DNA from: Monilinia fructicola
Taxonomy: Eukaryota > Ascomycota > Leotiomycetes > Helotiales > Sclerotiniaceae
DNA: 64,000 nucleotides
Direction: 5' to 3'
Assembly (NCBI GenBank): GCA_008692225.1
Contig: VICG01000001.1
Location: 2,891,501 to 2,955,500, forward strand
The translations under genes and the position numbers were made by a program. The notes below the pieces were generated by a model, which was not told where the DNA came from, did no database searches, and saw only the letters and a list, made by a program, of their open reading frames with translations. Shown here one piece after another: positions 25,098 through 38,050 of the stretch. The stretch's first letter is position 1. Each line of letters opens with the position of its first letter.

Positions 25098-26951
25098 GGT
25101 AAAGACTGTATATGGCCCCGGCGCCAGAAAGGAATGACTGGAAGTACCAAGAAAGAAGCTCCGAGAGCTCAACAACGAAACAATGCGGACGGCTATGAAA
25201 AGTCTGGCAGAATACCATGATCACATATCTATATATACCATACCAAATCGGAGTTGATCTTTGCAGCCCCTGAGATTCTCAATATGACCTCCTGTTGCAG
25301 AAATGATGCTACAGAATCTGATCTTGTGGATGAGAAAGTAGGAAGCGTTCAGAATCCTACAAGACGACGTGAGTATTACAATCATGTGGCACAGCTGCTA
25401 TATGCATGTTAGCAATTGGAGGTTCTACAACCTTCACCACAGCGACGAGGCGATGAGCCCGGGATCCAAACAAGGAGGTGAAAACACTGTAACTTGTCAA
25501 CACAAAACCATTCGCACACAACAGAACCTATGTGCAGCATGAAGATGCGTGCGGAATTGTATTCTGGAATTTTACGTGTCAAATATCAAACATCCAATAT
25601 CCAATTTCCAAAATACGATCGTTCGATAATTACATGCAGGAAAATCCATCTAATTCTACCGATACCACAAAACTCCACTGCTCCCACAACACCCTGCTAT
25701 ATAAATTTTATTCCTCCTCCCTCAAGCTCCACCCCTCGAAGGAAGGAAGGAAAGAATGAATGAATGGATGGATGGATGGATGGACGTACGACCGGATCCT
25801 CTTACCGAATGTGCGGACCCGTTCGTTTCCTTAGACACATCGCCGCACGCAGCATGCCGTTTCAAACGTCGCTTCACGCGCATGCAGATTGCACAGCCAG
25901 CCTAGTTATCGGATACATACATGTTCCGGCGATGAAAATAGATCGAAGAGGGGCGGGGGTTGGTGGGGGTTGGTGGGGGTTGCCGTTTCCTTGTTGGGAT
26001 GCATCATATCAGCTCGCTTGGGCGTGCAACGGTTGGTTGTTGGTGTTTCGGATGGGAGGGGAGCGGGCCCGTATTTTATCTACCAATGGCGTGACGATTT
26101 GGGGGAAAGGAGGGGGGGAGGGGAAATTGGAGATTGGAGATTGGGATGTGGTAATTATCACCAAGGTGAACCAACAACTTGCGAATGTTTGTTACGGTTG
26201 ATGAAATTTGTGGTTCGAGTCTTTTTTGGGGGGTGCTTGCGTGTCTGTGAAGTAATCGTTTGGTGGTTGGTTGGTTTCTGTAGCGATGGGGTGGTGAGAT
26301 CATGAGATTTTTGAGATCTTTGATGATGGATTACTGCTTGAAGAATAACTGGGGGTTTGTGAATTGTTGGTTGGTTCTATTAATTGATACCGTCTAAGAC
26401 TATTCTGTTGGTCCGATGTAACTCATTGTGCAAAGTTGATGGATGAAAATTACTTGAAGATTATGGCAGCATTATTCAACCATTGACTTCTCATGCTTCC
26501 AAAAATAGGAAATAATATACATGGATCTTTCATGTGCATGCAGCGGATAGAGTGTTGATGTGAACTGTGCATGCCATTAAGGTTAGTATATCTGTCGGGA
26601 CGCACTTTGTAGAATGATATTGTAGATGAAACATACTCTTTTGACGACTTTTGAGATGGCGGTCTAAAATAATGAATGAGTCGATCGAAACTTTGGCGCT
26701 GGGTGGGTAAATCGCTGTCTTTCTGACGTAGGTAACCCACGATGATGGGACAGAAGATTGGAATGAATGCACTTCCGACAAGAAATCTCAAAGGGTTAAC
26801 ACTCGACAAGTCAAAACAACCCCGATTTCAAGCTTGTAAGTTTGAGCATCCAAACGGCTACTGAAACACCAGTACTTCTATGCAGTACCCTAATAGAGTT
26901 CAGGAAAGGGTTGGCTGGACAGCCCGAGCTACTGTATAATGGATCGAAGAC
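25098..26951. other. Intergenic with GA/GGAT and GGT-rich repeats
   Basis: Contains a TATA-like TATATATA near 25.23 kb upstream of the secreted-protein gene, GAAT/GGAT repeats at about 25745-25785, and GGTTGGTGGG units near 25.96 kb. A 119-codon minus-strand ORF (26450-26809) has no recognisable product. Confidence 0.45.
25739..25785. repeat. GAAG / GAAT / GGAT microsatellite
   Basis: Adjacent GGAA-, GAAT- and GGAT-type tetranucleotide runs in intergenic DNA. Confidence 0.7.
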
Positions 26952-29398
26952 TCAGCAAGGGTCAGCAGCATAGCACAACCACCTCAAGTCAGCCGCGACG
27001 CCGGTATCATAGCCAATCTGAGCATCACACATCTGGATTTCATTTTCAATGCCAAAGAAATCTGCAGCGTATGTTTCTGCTAAACATCCTTGTCCCTCTA
27101 ATTCCTCGAATATCGCCTGGTCAGTCGTGGGTACAGGTTGCAACTGCGACTGTAATTCGGTGCTAGAGTTTTCTTCACGGGGCGTTCTCTTGGAGGACCC
27201 AATGGTCATTATTTTCTCGACATATATATTGTTATTTTCTCGCTGCGCCTTGAGCAACTGCTGTCGGTATAAATCAATCGCGGTGCGAAATCGACACAGT
27301 ATATCATGGTATTGCTCTGCTTGGGGGCTCAATCTTGCAAGCTTCTTGAGCAAAGTACAAGCGTGATCGAAACATTCATTTACATGAGTGCGGGCTTTGC
27401 CTTCTACAAGGAGGGAGAAGCCGAGGACAAGCCCTGCTGAGAAGATCCAGGCTTTGAGAATGCACATATTATCCAGGAGAATGTCGCCCAGATAGGCTTC
27501 ATAGCATAGTTCTACCATCAGATGAGCAGACTGTATGCAAGCATCAGAAAACTGAACGACTTTCTCTTTTTCGCTAGCACTTGTAGTCGGTACCTTGACA
27601 GTTTTCTTAGCATTGCTCGAGCTATTCTTCCGTAACTGAGACATGACATGCGAAATTAAAAATTGCCGAGTTACCATCATGATTCCTACATAGTATGTGC
27701 AAGAAACATGTATATTGCCAATTGTTACCTCACAATAGTCTGACTCGGACGCTGGTCCAGGGACATTGCGAAGTGCAGACGGTAGAGCCTGGCTCCATTC
27801 TCGCAGCATTTGAAGATAAGTATCGGCCGATTGGATGTCGACGCTGCTAGATTTGGCGAACTTCTGTACAATGGTTTCGATGATAGAGGAAGATTCGTAG
27901 GTTGCGTAAAGAGCCAAGGTCCTATGGTCTAAGTCTTCAGGGTTAGAACTATCTATCTCATATTCGTCTCTCTCTATTGATGGTATGCTACTGGGACGTG
28001 CAAGAATGGCACTACATAAGAGATCAAGAACGCGTGAGCTCATCCATATGCGGCGCCTGCCAATATCATTAGCCAATGTGAATCGTTTGAGTCAAGCTCC
28101 AGATGACTTCAATATCATAGGCCTACCTAGCGGCACGTTCTTCAGAAGAAACCCGAGAATGTTGATATGGAACATGTAGCCCAAGAATGGTTGCAGATCT
28201 CGAGGCAATGCCGAGATACATAAAAGCGGTATTTCTACGACAAGCTCCAAGCATGTACATTGCCATTAGCAGAAAAAGCTTGACCATGGATAGCGAAGGA
28301 TTCTCCAGCATATCCAAGAATGCCATCTGCTGGGCCTGAGCAAAATACTTTTTTGCGAGTTGAATCTCGAGCAAATCCTTGCCTCGAGATTGAGCTCCTA
28401 TTGCTATCATTAGGAAAAGACACGCGAGATCCTCGCGCTGTGAGTGGGAGCCTGGAGATGAATTGGCAGCATCATTTTTGATATTCAACAATCTCGATAT
28501 ATCATCTCGTGAAAAGAGGTGAAGGATACCGTTCGACTAAGAAATTTGTAAGTTTTAAGAACCCGTCACTACAAAAATGAACTAAGAACATAAATCCCTA
28601 CCGCTCTCATAAAGCACTGGATGAAAATTTGCTTTTTTCCAATATCCAAATTATCTTCAAATGGACTGTTGTTCCTGGATATCTCCAATTCTAGCATTAC
28701 GTTACTCTCATGGCGTTCAGTAAAAACGGAATTGCCAATATATTGTTTGAGAGTAGTTTGGAGAAATTGTAAGAATGAGATAGCAGCAATGTTGCCGATA
28801 TAGACTATTAGATGTATTAGCTCTGCATGTTTTTGGAATCATATCGGAGACGGGACGACCAATCCTTGTATCAAAGGAAAGTCCAAATGAAATAGGATCA
28901 CAAATAGGATCACCCCTGACCTTGTTCACCTTGGGAGCTCCGTAACATTGTTGAGCGTTGACATGGTGAGGATTCTCGAGTACTGGCACGTGTACTAGTG
29001 AGAGTAGTGAAAGTAGTGGTACTCTCCCCTGAGGGGAGGGGATCCACTAAAGGATTGGGACGCTGAGCGGAAGGTACATGACGATCCTCCCGAAAGGATG
29101 GAACAGTATTTTGCTCGAGACAAGGCTGTGGCTCGGGCCGAATTTGCGTCGAGTTCGAGGATTCAATGTTTCTACCAACAAGATCTGGTGAGTGTACCGA
29201 CGTTCTTCGGGTCGACCGCCGCGGGCTGGGGAACGAAAGAGGAGAAGCTGGCGGATACCGACATGACTCGGTGCGGCCTTTGGTTACACATGATAAGCAT
29301 GGAAGATTTGCATCGCACCGCTTCTTGGAGCTCTTGCAGGGGACGCAGGCTCTAGCCGCGCGGGCACGCTTATCCGGATCTATTCGCTTTCGAGGCAT
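26952..29398 (-). CDS. Zn2Cys6 fungal-specific transcription factor
   Basis: Four exons: 28930-29398, 28602-28804, 28127-28536, 26952-28056 (729 codons, 728 aa). The N-terminus has a canonical binuclear zinc cluster, CX2CX6CX5CX2CX8C, with cysteines at 18, 21, 28, 34, 37 and 46, preceded by a basic run. A Ser/Thr/Arg-rich linker leads to the fungal_trans middle-homology region (VYIGNIAAISFLQFLQ; REDLACLFLMIAIGAQSRG; FMYLGIASRSATILGLHVPY; RRRIWMSSRVLDLLC). The C-terminal tail is Gln/Pro-rich. Such proteins bind CGG half-sites and often control a neighbouring metabolic gene. It is divergent from the FAD monooxygenase with 986 bp between the starts, so that gene is a candidate target. The ATG at 29398 is used; a GTG just upstream is not. 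Confidence 0.9.
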
Positions 29399-29985
29399 CA
29401 CCGGTGAACACTACCATTTGGTTTACTTGGAGATCGTGGGCAACTTCTCCACCATAGAATGCTTCACCTTGATAGGGTTAGCGCACAAGATACGGCATTA
29501 AGAAATATTAAAATGAATTAGCAAGTAGACTGATATGAATCGGAATGGATATCATTGTTGATATGAAGTCGGAAAGCGAAGTTCTTTAACCTCGGAAGCG
29601 GGATGACCCCTTTTAAAAATGCGGGGTAAGAGTGACAACCTTGGAACAGTTCTAGCGTGAAGTGTAAGTATTTATTGATCATTCGCTACATACAAGTATC
29701 TCCATCCAATTGTATAATATTGAAACAGATAATGAAGGGTATCCTTAGAAGATATCATGATATCTTTAGTGTTATCCATGACAGGGGTAGTATCCGCGCA
29801 CGTGAGCGGCTATGTTCTCACTCTGCCGATGATAATTCAACTGAGACAAATGCGACAGCGTTCCAGAGACTGGGAAATTTTGATAGTCAGATCAAGATGC
29901 AGCCAATTATTGTGAGACTCTGAGTGCAATGGTCTGTGGGTGCTGTATATACCTTATCTCAGAGGTTCCAGAAGGCCGGCGGAAT

Positions 29986-29992
29986 CGGACCG
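29986..29992. promoter_or_regulatory. CGG-N1-CCG inverted half-sites
   Basis: CGGACCG is an everted-type pair of half-sites of the kind Zn2Cys6 dimers recognise (CGG/CCG with a short spacer). It sits 394 bp upstream of the monooxygenase ATG and 588 bp from the regulator start. Binding by the adjacent regulator is inference only. Confidence 0.3.
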
Positions 29993-30303
29993 CGTGAAGG
30001 TTGATGGTAATATGTCTCAACCTAAGCCGGCGATCACTGACAAGACTTTATATAATTACTATATCTCGACTATTGATTCTTTTAGCTCAAATTTCCAACT
30101 CTTGTTTCGTATATGATCATTCATATTTTCCTCTATATTCCCGCTATTGAACATATCCCAACACAACTTTTCGATTTTGATCAAAAGTACGATCTTACAT
30201 ATTGTCAATACTCGTATAGTAACTCTAGTGAGTGCACGTACAACTGCTATCTACGAGCCACTCAACAAGGAACTGTTCTCTTGTATAATATCTTAATTCC
30301 TTC

Positions 30304-30309
30304 TATAAA
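30304..30309 (+). promoter_or_regulatory. TATA box of the FAD monooxygenase gene
   Basis: TATAAA 81 bp upstream of the ATG at 30385. Confidence 0.5.
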
Positions 30310-30384
30310 GGGCGAGCCTTTTGTTTCCTGCTCAAGAGACAAAACCCAAAATCTCTTCTTCTAAACGCTTTTAGCCAAATCAAT

Positions 30385-31964
30385 ATGCCCGCCCAATCCG
30401 GCTTCAGGTCTCTTAATATTGGTGTGGTCGGTGGTGGTATTGGAGGACTAAGTACTGCTATTGCTTTACGTCGAGCAGGACATCGAGTCACAATATATGA
30501 ACGTGCTGACTACGCTGGCGAAGTTGGTGCTTCAGTATCTTGCGCCGCGAATGGGACAAAATGGCTCCATGAATGGGATGTTCCAGTCGAAAAGGCGGAT
30601 CCTGTGATCCTGAAGAAGCTCATCCGACGCGACTGGAAAACTGGAGAGCCTGATTCTATTTATGATCTTGATGATTATGAAGAGAAGTGGGGACATGTAA
30701 GTTCTTGACACGCATGAAGACTCCAGGTATTTAGGACTGATGGGGTCGCATAGGTCTACAATATGTTTCACAGGCAGTATATGCACGCTATGCTTATGGA
30801 CAGTGCTATAGCTGAACCAGAAAAGCCAGGCGTGCCGGCTAAGCTGCTTGTCAACCACAAAGTAAGCATATCCAAACATTTCGAAGATAAAGCATAGATT
30901 TGGGATAGCCAATTAACTATTTTCGGTAGTGCTCCGGGCTTGACATTGAAACTGGCACAATTACTTTCGAGAATGGCAACACTGCAGTCCATGATGTAGT
31001 CATCGGTGCTGACGGCATTGGATCTGCGATACGTTCTCTTATCGGCATTAAGGTCGAAAGGAGAGCAGCCAATGCCAGTTGTCTCCATGCAAATGTGGAC
31101 ACTGAAGAAGCAGTGAAGCTTGGCATGGTCGATTACTCACAGAACAGTGCACTCGAATACTGGGGGGGTCTTGACACTCATTACAAGATCGTCTTGTCAC
31201 CCTGTAACGGTGGCAAGCTACTCTCATACTACTGTTTCTTCCCAAGAGACAAAGGCGATTATTCAAACCAAGCATGGGGTGCCCAAGCAACGGTAGAAGA
31301 ACTCCTCGCACCCTTCCCAGATCTAGATCCCCAAGTCTACAGGCATCTATCAATCGGAAAGGATATCGCACCGTGGAGATTATGGATTCATGAACCATAC
31401 CCATACTGGCAAAAGGGATATGCGTGTGTCTTGGGGGACGCAGCTCACCCAGTAAGCGATACTCCATTTAGAATCATACTATTGGTGACTAACTTGATTC
31501 ACAGATGATGCCGGATCAAAGTCAAGGAGCCTGCATGGCCATCGAGGATGCAGCAGCCCTTGGCATTATTTTCAGTGACAAACATTTCAACGGCGATGTT
31601 CAAGAAGCGTTGAAAGTCTACGAACAAGTTAGAAAGCCCCGCGCGACCCGCGTCCAAGCTGCCGCCGCGAAAGCACGCGAAAATATCAATGAACGTATTG
31701 GTAAGATATCTCATCCGTTAATACTCCCCCATCCGCGATACAATCTTCTAATGCATGTTTCGTTGATTTTAGGCTTTTCAAGTAACACCAACTCGGCGGT
31801 GTACAAGGTTTCTGACGAAAAGGCAAAACTGACCATTGAAGAGATGAATGCGTAAGACCACTCCACTTCAAGATATTACGAGGGATTTTTATTAACAGGT
31901 ACCTAGATATGATATGCACGACGACGTGTTGAATCACTATGCACAAATTAGGGGGGTGTCGTAA
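30385..31964 (+). CDS. FAD-dependent aromatic monooxygenase (salicylate hydroxylase-like)
   Basis: Six exons: 30385-30696, 30754-30861, 30930-31451, 31505-31700, 31773-31851, 31907-31964 (425 codons, 424 aa). It belongs to the group-A flavoprotein monooxygenases (FAD_binding_3), which hydroxylate aromatic rings using NAD(P)H. The Rossmann dinucleotide motif GxGxxG is at residues 16-21 (VVGGGIGGLSTAIAL), followed by an acidic strand end (TIYERAD). The DG motif is VIGADGIGS (D168), and the GD motif LGDAAHP (D310) continues as MMPDQSQGACMAIEDAAAL across an intron. No signal peptide, so cytosolic. The nearest named relatives by motif are salicylate or 6-hydroxynicotinate hydroxylases, but the substrate is not decided by sequence. 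A divergent Zn2Cys6 gene is the likely regulator. Confidence 0.92.
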
Positions 31965-32903
31965 ATATGTATAGTGGATGAAGAAAACTGGAATGTCTTG
32001 AATAATTTGGCAGAGGAGACAGCATCAAAAACGTCCACTCTAGTTAGTACCTTAGCGATTCTCTTTGTGCCGGCACATTTGGCTTTGGAGTTGGTTGGCT
32101 ATATTTGAATGATACACGGCGAATAATACATAGCTAAAATCTCAATTAAATTCATCTTTAACTACCTAATTGTTACTACTTGGAAGGAAATGCAGCGGAT
32201 ATATCAAGACAAACTAGCCGGAAATATGGTTCTCCATGTCGAGGCTCTGCCGTCTTGTCAAGCTACCTTATATGATCTCAATTCGACTGTCTTTCAAAAG
32301 TTGTAGATCTATCGTCTGATTTCCTTCTAATACAACTCCGCGCTTGTCGTTCTTCCTTTCCACAACCATCTCGGTAAAACCCTCACAATGCAGAAAAACT
32401 TCGCTTGCGACATTATCGTAGAGAAATGATGAATGGATGGAAGGAGCCAGGGGTTTGATACGGATTCTATAAAGATCAATTTCGCCTGCAACTTTGGCTT
32501 TGTATACAAACATGTGCATGACAATATTTTATATTCATTCTGAAATTTTCCCTTTTCCCTTTTCCCAGCTCCGCTTTTGGTATGTCTTCCAACTCTAGCA
32601 AAACCCATTAAATAAACACACGAAGTTAAAAACGCCATATCAGACAATCTAGTGATACATGGCTAGAATCCACAAGTTCTGCTTTGTGCACCTGTCACCA
32701 AAGCAAGAAAACTGGAGACAAATATGTGCATCAGCGCAAGTAATTAGTAAGAATATCAACAACAGAATGCGGCAACCAATACAACAAAAACTTGTTCGAT
32801 TCCAATTTCTTGAGGAACATGCTGTAGCTTTTGTGATAACTTCGTAGTTATTTCATGAAAATTGAGATGAGGTGGTGATTCAGAAGGAAGTCTGTCCAGC
32901 CCA
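31965..32903. other. Convergent intergenic region
   Basis: 939 bp between the 3' ends of the monooxygenase (+) and the cutinase (-). Only short ORFs (at most 106 codons) without recognisable products. Confidence 0.5.
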
Positions 32904-33634
32904 TTACATGCCAGCAGCAGTCTTGGCAAAACTAGCAGCTGTGCCAGCATCCATTCCATAAGTCAAATGAGGCGGCAAGATCGCATCTCCGTGGGCGCAA
33001 ATGTTATCACCGGCATGGCAGATAACCTTGGTTTTTGCAGCGGAAACGCCTTGAACTGGGGCTCCATTGTCTGGTACGTGTGTTAGTATATGCAGTGAAT
33101 AGATCGGTATGGCGTTTGCTTACCTGGGTCACCGAAAATGATGGCGGAGTTGACGTTAGCCATGGTGTCTGCGGGAAGCATTTTTGCGGCGTTGTGTACA
33201 AGTTGGCCTCCTTGAGAATAGCCAACCATGACAACTTTCGAATTAGGACAATTTGTAACGGCACTTTTGACCATTGAAGCCCTGTGGTAGAATGTTAATG
33301 ATCGTACGTTTGGTAATATTATATTGGAAGATACATACATCATTTTGCTTCCGTTTGGATCTCCTCCTGCTAAAAATCCGGGGATATCGGCAGGGTAAGG
33401 AACACCTTGCATTGCCACATTTCCGGGACCAACAGCTGCGCTAAGAGCTTGCATTAATGGAGGTCCTGCTACGGTACCAATGGGTGCTGGTTCTGTGGTT
33501 CCGCGAGCAAAAATAACCATCATTGGCGCACATCCACCTGCAGCTTTATTGTTTCCAGTGAGGCCACCCTCGAGGACTGGCGCAGCCATGACGGCAAGGG
33601 GAAGGAGCAGTAAAGATAGATATTGTGAGACCAT
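32904..33634 (-). CDS. Secreted cutinase
   Basis: Three exons: 33339-33634, 33124-33281, 32904-33070 (207 codons, 206 aa). An alpha/beta-hydrolase that cleaves cutin ester bonds of the plant cuticle. It has an N-terminal signal peptide (about residues 1-18), and the catalytic triad is visible: Ser121 in GYSQGGQ, Asp173 in CHAGDNIC, His186 in PPHLTYG. Four cysteines (35, 110, 169, 176) match the two conserved disulphides. MMVIFARGTTEPAPIG holds the conserved oxyanion-side motif. The length is typical (about 200-230 aa). The gene lies a few kilobases from an AT-rich transposon island. Confidence 0.95.
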
Positions 33635-35640
33635 TTTGAATGTTTCTTGTTTATATTATGTGTTCTTGAGGTACTAACAGATCGACTGCTAATAAGATTA
33701 GTTTGATTGTTTAATTTGTTTCGATGGTTGAATGCTCGGATGAATGAGTGGTTGAATTATTGAATGATCGAATGATCAAATGATTGATTGAATGATAAAG
33801 AAATGTCGATTCATTGGGATTCTCACAAACTTATATCCTCCATCACACGAAGTACCTCAGTCACAAAACATTGCAACACCATCGCAAATGATCCCACAAG
33901 AGAGTGAAGGAACGAAAAGAAAGTTGCGATTGGCTGAAACTTCTCATGCGAATCTGATAGTACCTAGGTAGTTACTTATTCCAGAAGAATAATGGGATGA
34001 GGCATAGTTGCCAGATTCTTCCAACATGAAACTCGTCTCAACCCCATCTTCATAATAAGGTTAAACTCACCGAGGCAAAGGGGAAAACCAGATGACCACG
34101 TTATACTTCTGCTCATGACATGGAACATTTTGAATGTTTAGAATGCAACATCTGCAATCTGGGCATTAAGGCAAGCAAGTGAGTGTACTTGGAAATTCAT
34201 CAACTTTGAGAATAACGTTATTTCAATAGGATCTTTGGGCACATTGGGGCACAAGGTTACTAAGCGAGGGCTGAAGGATCAGCTATTTATATAAGGTAAC
34301 CCTCCCCCAAATCAAGGACACAAATGTCCCTTTGGGCAGATATCCATCTAAACATTCATATAGAATTTGAAAATATTAACCTCGTCGTGACTTTGAAGCT
34401 TTCTAAAGTCTGATACTGTATATGAAGATTCGAGAATAATAACTTTGGATAAACCTGCCCACGTTGCGACTGGTTTGTCTGTGCGAGGAGCCTCGAAAGA
34501 AGTGAAGACAGCGGGATGAAACTGTATGCATGGATGCTTGTTCCGCATAGGGGGGGCTTGTGCATACAAAAAGAGCCATACTACCCGTACTCGGATCGTT
34601 TGAGAAGGCCGGATGAAATGTCCTTCAGGAAGTTTGGTTGGATAATACAGTATGTGCCTGTCTACCTGTCTACCTAGCAGGAATTAGACAGGTTTTTCCG
34701 AAATGCGATTCGCAGATGAGAACTTTCTACATCCAAAACTGTCATCCACTTTTTTTCTATTTTAGGGTACTTCAGGATTGTTTTGATATCTTTCTCGCCG
34801 CATACGTAGAAGTTTTGCCAATTCTTCCCAAGTCGCATTATCTTAAGTGATCGGATCGCAAAATCCCTATGGGGTTAAGGCAGGTATGTACGTATGTATG
34901 TATATGCCGATGTCTGTTGTATCTATGCATCATCATTGCATCTCAAATTCAGACTTGTCGGGAGGAATTGCATAAGAAGAGAAGTTGTTCTACTGTGCGG
35001 AGTAGAATTAGAATTCGAACTTCTCCTTTTGCACGTGCTTTCAAATACTTTGGTGCTTCTGCTGTTCCATCTCCACTTCGAATTCTTTTTCTTTACAAAC
35101 GACAAACAATAAGGAATCTTATGTTTATATCAGTCGTTGTCAATCTCTGACTTGAGTTTTCCTCAACCCTCAGAATTCCACTATGCCTTGAATTCCGGAA
35201 GACCTAGAGTCGAGTATCTCATTCTCCATGATTGGTATTACTCCGTCAAACAATATAGGAACTAGATAATGAATAACTTCACAAGAATTGATATCTCTGA
35301 GCATTGACCGAGGATAAAGAATGAAAAGTATAGTTTTATGACTAAAGAAAAAAACAAGGCCAAACAAATAACCGGTTCAAGGTTACTGTACTTGTATCGT
35401 GGAATTTTTTCCGAGCCCCGGGGAATCTTAGAGGCTACACGAACCTTACTGTACACTCGCGCATCAGTACTAATAGAGCATCCCCTCTGACTCGAACGGC
35501 TGTCATCTTTTCTAACGGCGGATTACGTACCATGTGCGACATGAGGACCATTTTGATATGTACAGGTCGAAAGATCAGGCTAGTTCATAATTCTTGAAGT
35601 GGCGAGTCAAAACTGATTCGGTCATGATACTCGGGCGGGT
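33635..35640. other. Cutinase 5' flank, no gene seen
   Basis: About 2 kb with the cutinase promoter and a GAAT/GATC-rich stretch (about 33725-33800). Short ORFs near 34.35-35.4 kb have no recognisable product. Base composition drops sharply toward A+T near 35.64 kb. Confidence 0.45.
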
Positions 35641-38050
35641 TTTAAAAGAGGCATAGGCGAATATAAAACTTATAATTAAGGTTATTTAACGAAACCTTAA
35701 TATAATTTTATATAATTTATATACATTATAAATTTAGGTATTTTAATATCTTTCTATAAAAGTTTTATATTATAAAAATTAATTTTAAAAGAATCTTGGT
35801 AGTATAAAGTTAGTGATTTTAGAAAATTAAGGAATTTATTAATATATTAATTTAAATCTTAATAATATTTAAATTTTGAAAACTAAAATTATAGAAAAGT
35901 AATATATATATATGGCAAGAAACGTGTATCGTAGTAAAAGCTGATCTGTATTAAACTATCTAATACTATCTACTTATAGTTAAGCCTATACTGTTCGCTT
36001 TTGCCAACAACGTCGGCAACGCTAACCATATCGTCCTTATCAACACGCCAAGGGTATCAGCTTCAAGGCCGACTCCTTCCATGTCGGTCGTGACGGTCAT
36101 TGTATTCTAGGGATATTCCGGCCGCCTTCACATTCCGTAATACTGCGTTAAAGAAACTCCTAATAAAACAACCTTCCTGTAAATCTTCAATCCGATATTT
36201 GTTCTTTAACAAATTCTGTATTATAGTCCTTAAGTGTATCCAAAACCGTTTTTTTCAAAATATTATAAAATATAGTTACTATTATTATTACTATTAATGT
36301 ATATTTAATATCTATTAATTCTATAATATACTATATATAAGTAATACTATAAAAACAATTAGGGAAAATTTTTATAACTATTATATTACTATCTATTAAT
36401 ACTAAATACTTTAATCAAAATATAAAAATATATATATTTGTATACATTATTAATCTTTTTACTATTATTACTTTTACATTTTATATATTCTTTACTAAAA
36501 AATCAAAATATTCTATATTCTTTGCTTTTAATATTGTATTATATAACTATATCTAATTATCCTATAAATCTAAAAATCCTATAATTAATAATTAGATTTA
36601 GATTTAATTTACAATTATAGTTATTAATTACTTTAACTGTACTACCAAAAAATTTAGGTTTATATACAATTCGTTACTTTATTTATAATCGTTAAATCTA
36701 TTATTATTTTAATTCTTTTATACTAATAATTAATTACCAAATATTCAAAATCCTATACTAACATTGTTTATTATTTTATTAATTACAAATTTTTATTTTG
36801 CTTTTTAATACTATTTGTTTTTTAACAATACATTTAATAATATTTGTTTTAATGTTATATATGGAATTACTAATATATTTATTTTATTCTATTCTATAGC
36901 TTTAGTAAATAACGATTTAAGTATTCGTATAAGTATTAATTTTTATATAAAATTCAAAGATTGTAATAATATTATTTCATTTTCTTATAACTAATTTAAT
37001 ATTTTTTGTAGTATTGTTAATGCTATATTAATGTTTTCTGTAATCAAAGTTTCAATCAATATTAATACTTTTAAAAATTTGGATTTTTATTTAATTTTGC
37101 TAAATATGTTTATAAAATTTTTACTTTTTATTTTTAAACTTAATTTTATGTTAAACTTACTTTGCTTTTTTAATATATTTAATATTACTCCGAAAATTAA
37201 CAAATTTATTAATAATTTTAATTTTTTTTTAAAAATATTTATTATTAATCGAAATGCTAATTTGTTAATAATTTAATTTTATAGGAAATATACTTTTATA
37301 ATAATCTTTAATTTTATCTATTTCGTTTTTTTAGTATTATTAATATTATATAGTTTTTCGTTTATATGGATATTATATATATATTTAACAATATCCTATA
37401 ATTTATAAGGAAAATACTTATAAAACTAATGTTTTATTTTAAAAAAGATTTAAAATTGTTATGCTTTTATAACAAATTCTAAATTTATCAAAAATTTAAA
37501 AAAGATATAAATTAAAAGAGAAAAAAGAAAAAAAAAAAGAGTGTAAATTGTTTTAAGATTTTAATATTATTAAAGCTAATTATTTATATATTACAAAATA
37601 ATGATTAATTTTATTTAATTATTATTACTTTAAATACAATAATATAAAATGGTTCATTTTTTTGGGATTTGTTATTATATAGCAAAAAACATGTATCGTG
37701 ATAAAAGCTAATCTATATTAAACTATTTAATACTGTTTATTTATAACTAAGTTTATACTATTCATTTCTATCAATAACATTAATAATACTAACCGTGTTA
37801 TTTTTACCAATACACTAAGGGTATTAGCTTTAAAGCCGACTTCTTTTATATCGGTCGTGATACAACCGTTACAATATATATATATATATATATATATTAA
37901 ACTTTTATTAGATATCTTTAAAATTTAATAATTATTCTATTAATATATAATTATATCGATATAAAGAAACAAATAATCTTAATTTTAAGGAAAAAATATA
38001 CTTATATAATTTAATCAAATAAGCGAATTTACTTTTTTAAAATCAATAAA
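35641..38050. repeat. AT-rich, RIP-degraded island
   Basis: About 2.4 kb of extremely A+T-rich DNA, with long runs of T/A and few C or G except in the element ends. Stops are frequent in all frames; the one 81-codon ORF (37031-37276) is Ile/Phe/Asn/Leu-rich and looks like a composition artefact. This is the signature of a repeat mutated by RIP, probably heterochromatic. Confidence 0.8.

Larger units (their letters stand above)
29399..30384. promoter_or_regulatory. Shared divergent promoter, regulator and monooxygenase
   Basis: 986 bp between two divergent starts. It contains a palindromic CGG-A-CCG and a TATA box near the monooxygenase side (both listed separately). No gene is seen inside. 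Confidence 0.45.

Noticed and set aside
37031..37276. 81-codon ORF rich in Ile/Phe/Asn
   Set aside because: Its composition follows the extreme A+T content of the RIP-degraded island; no domain and no start context.
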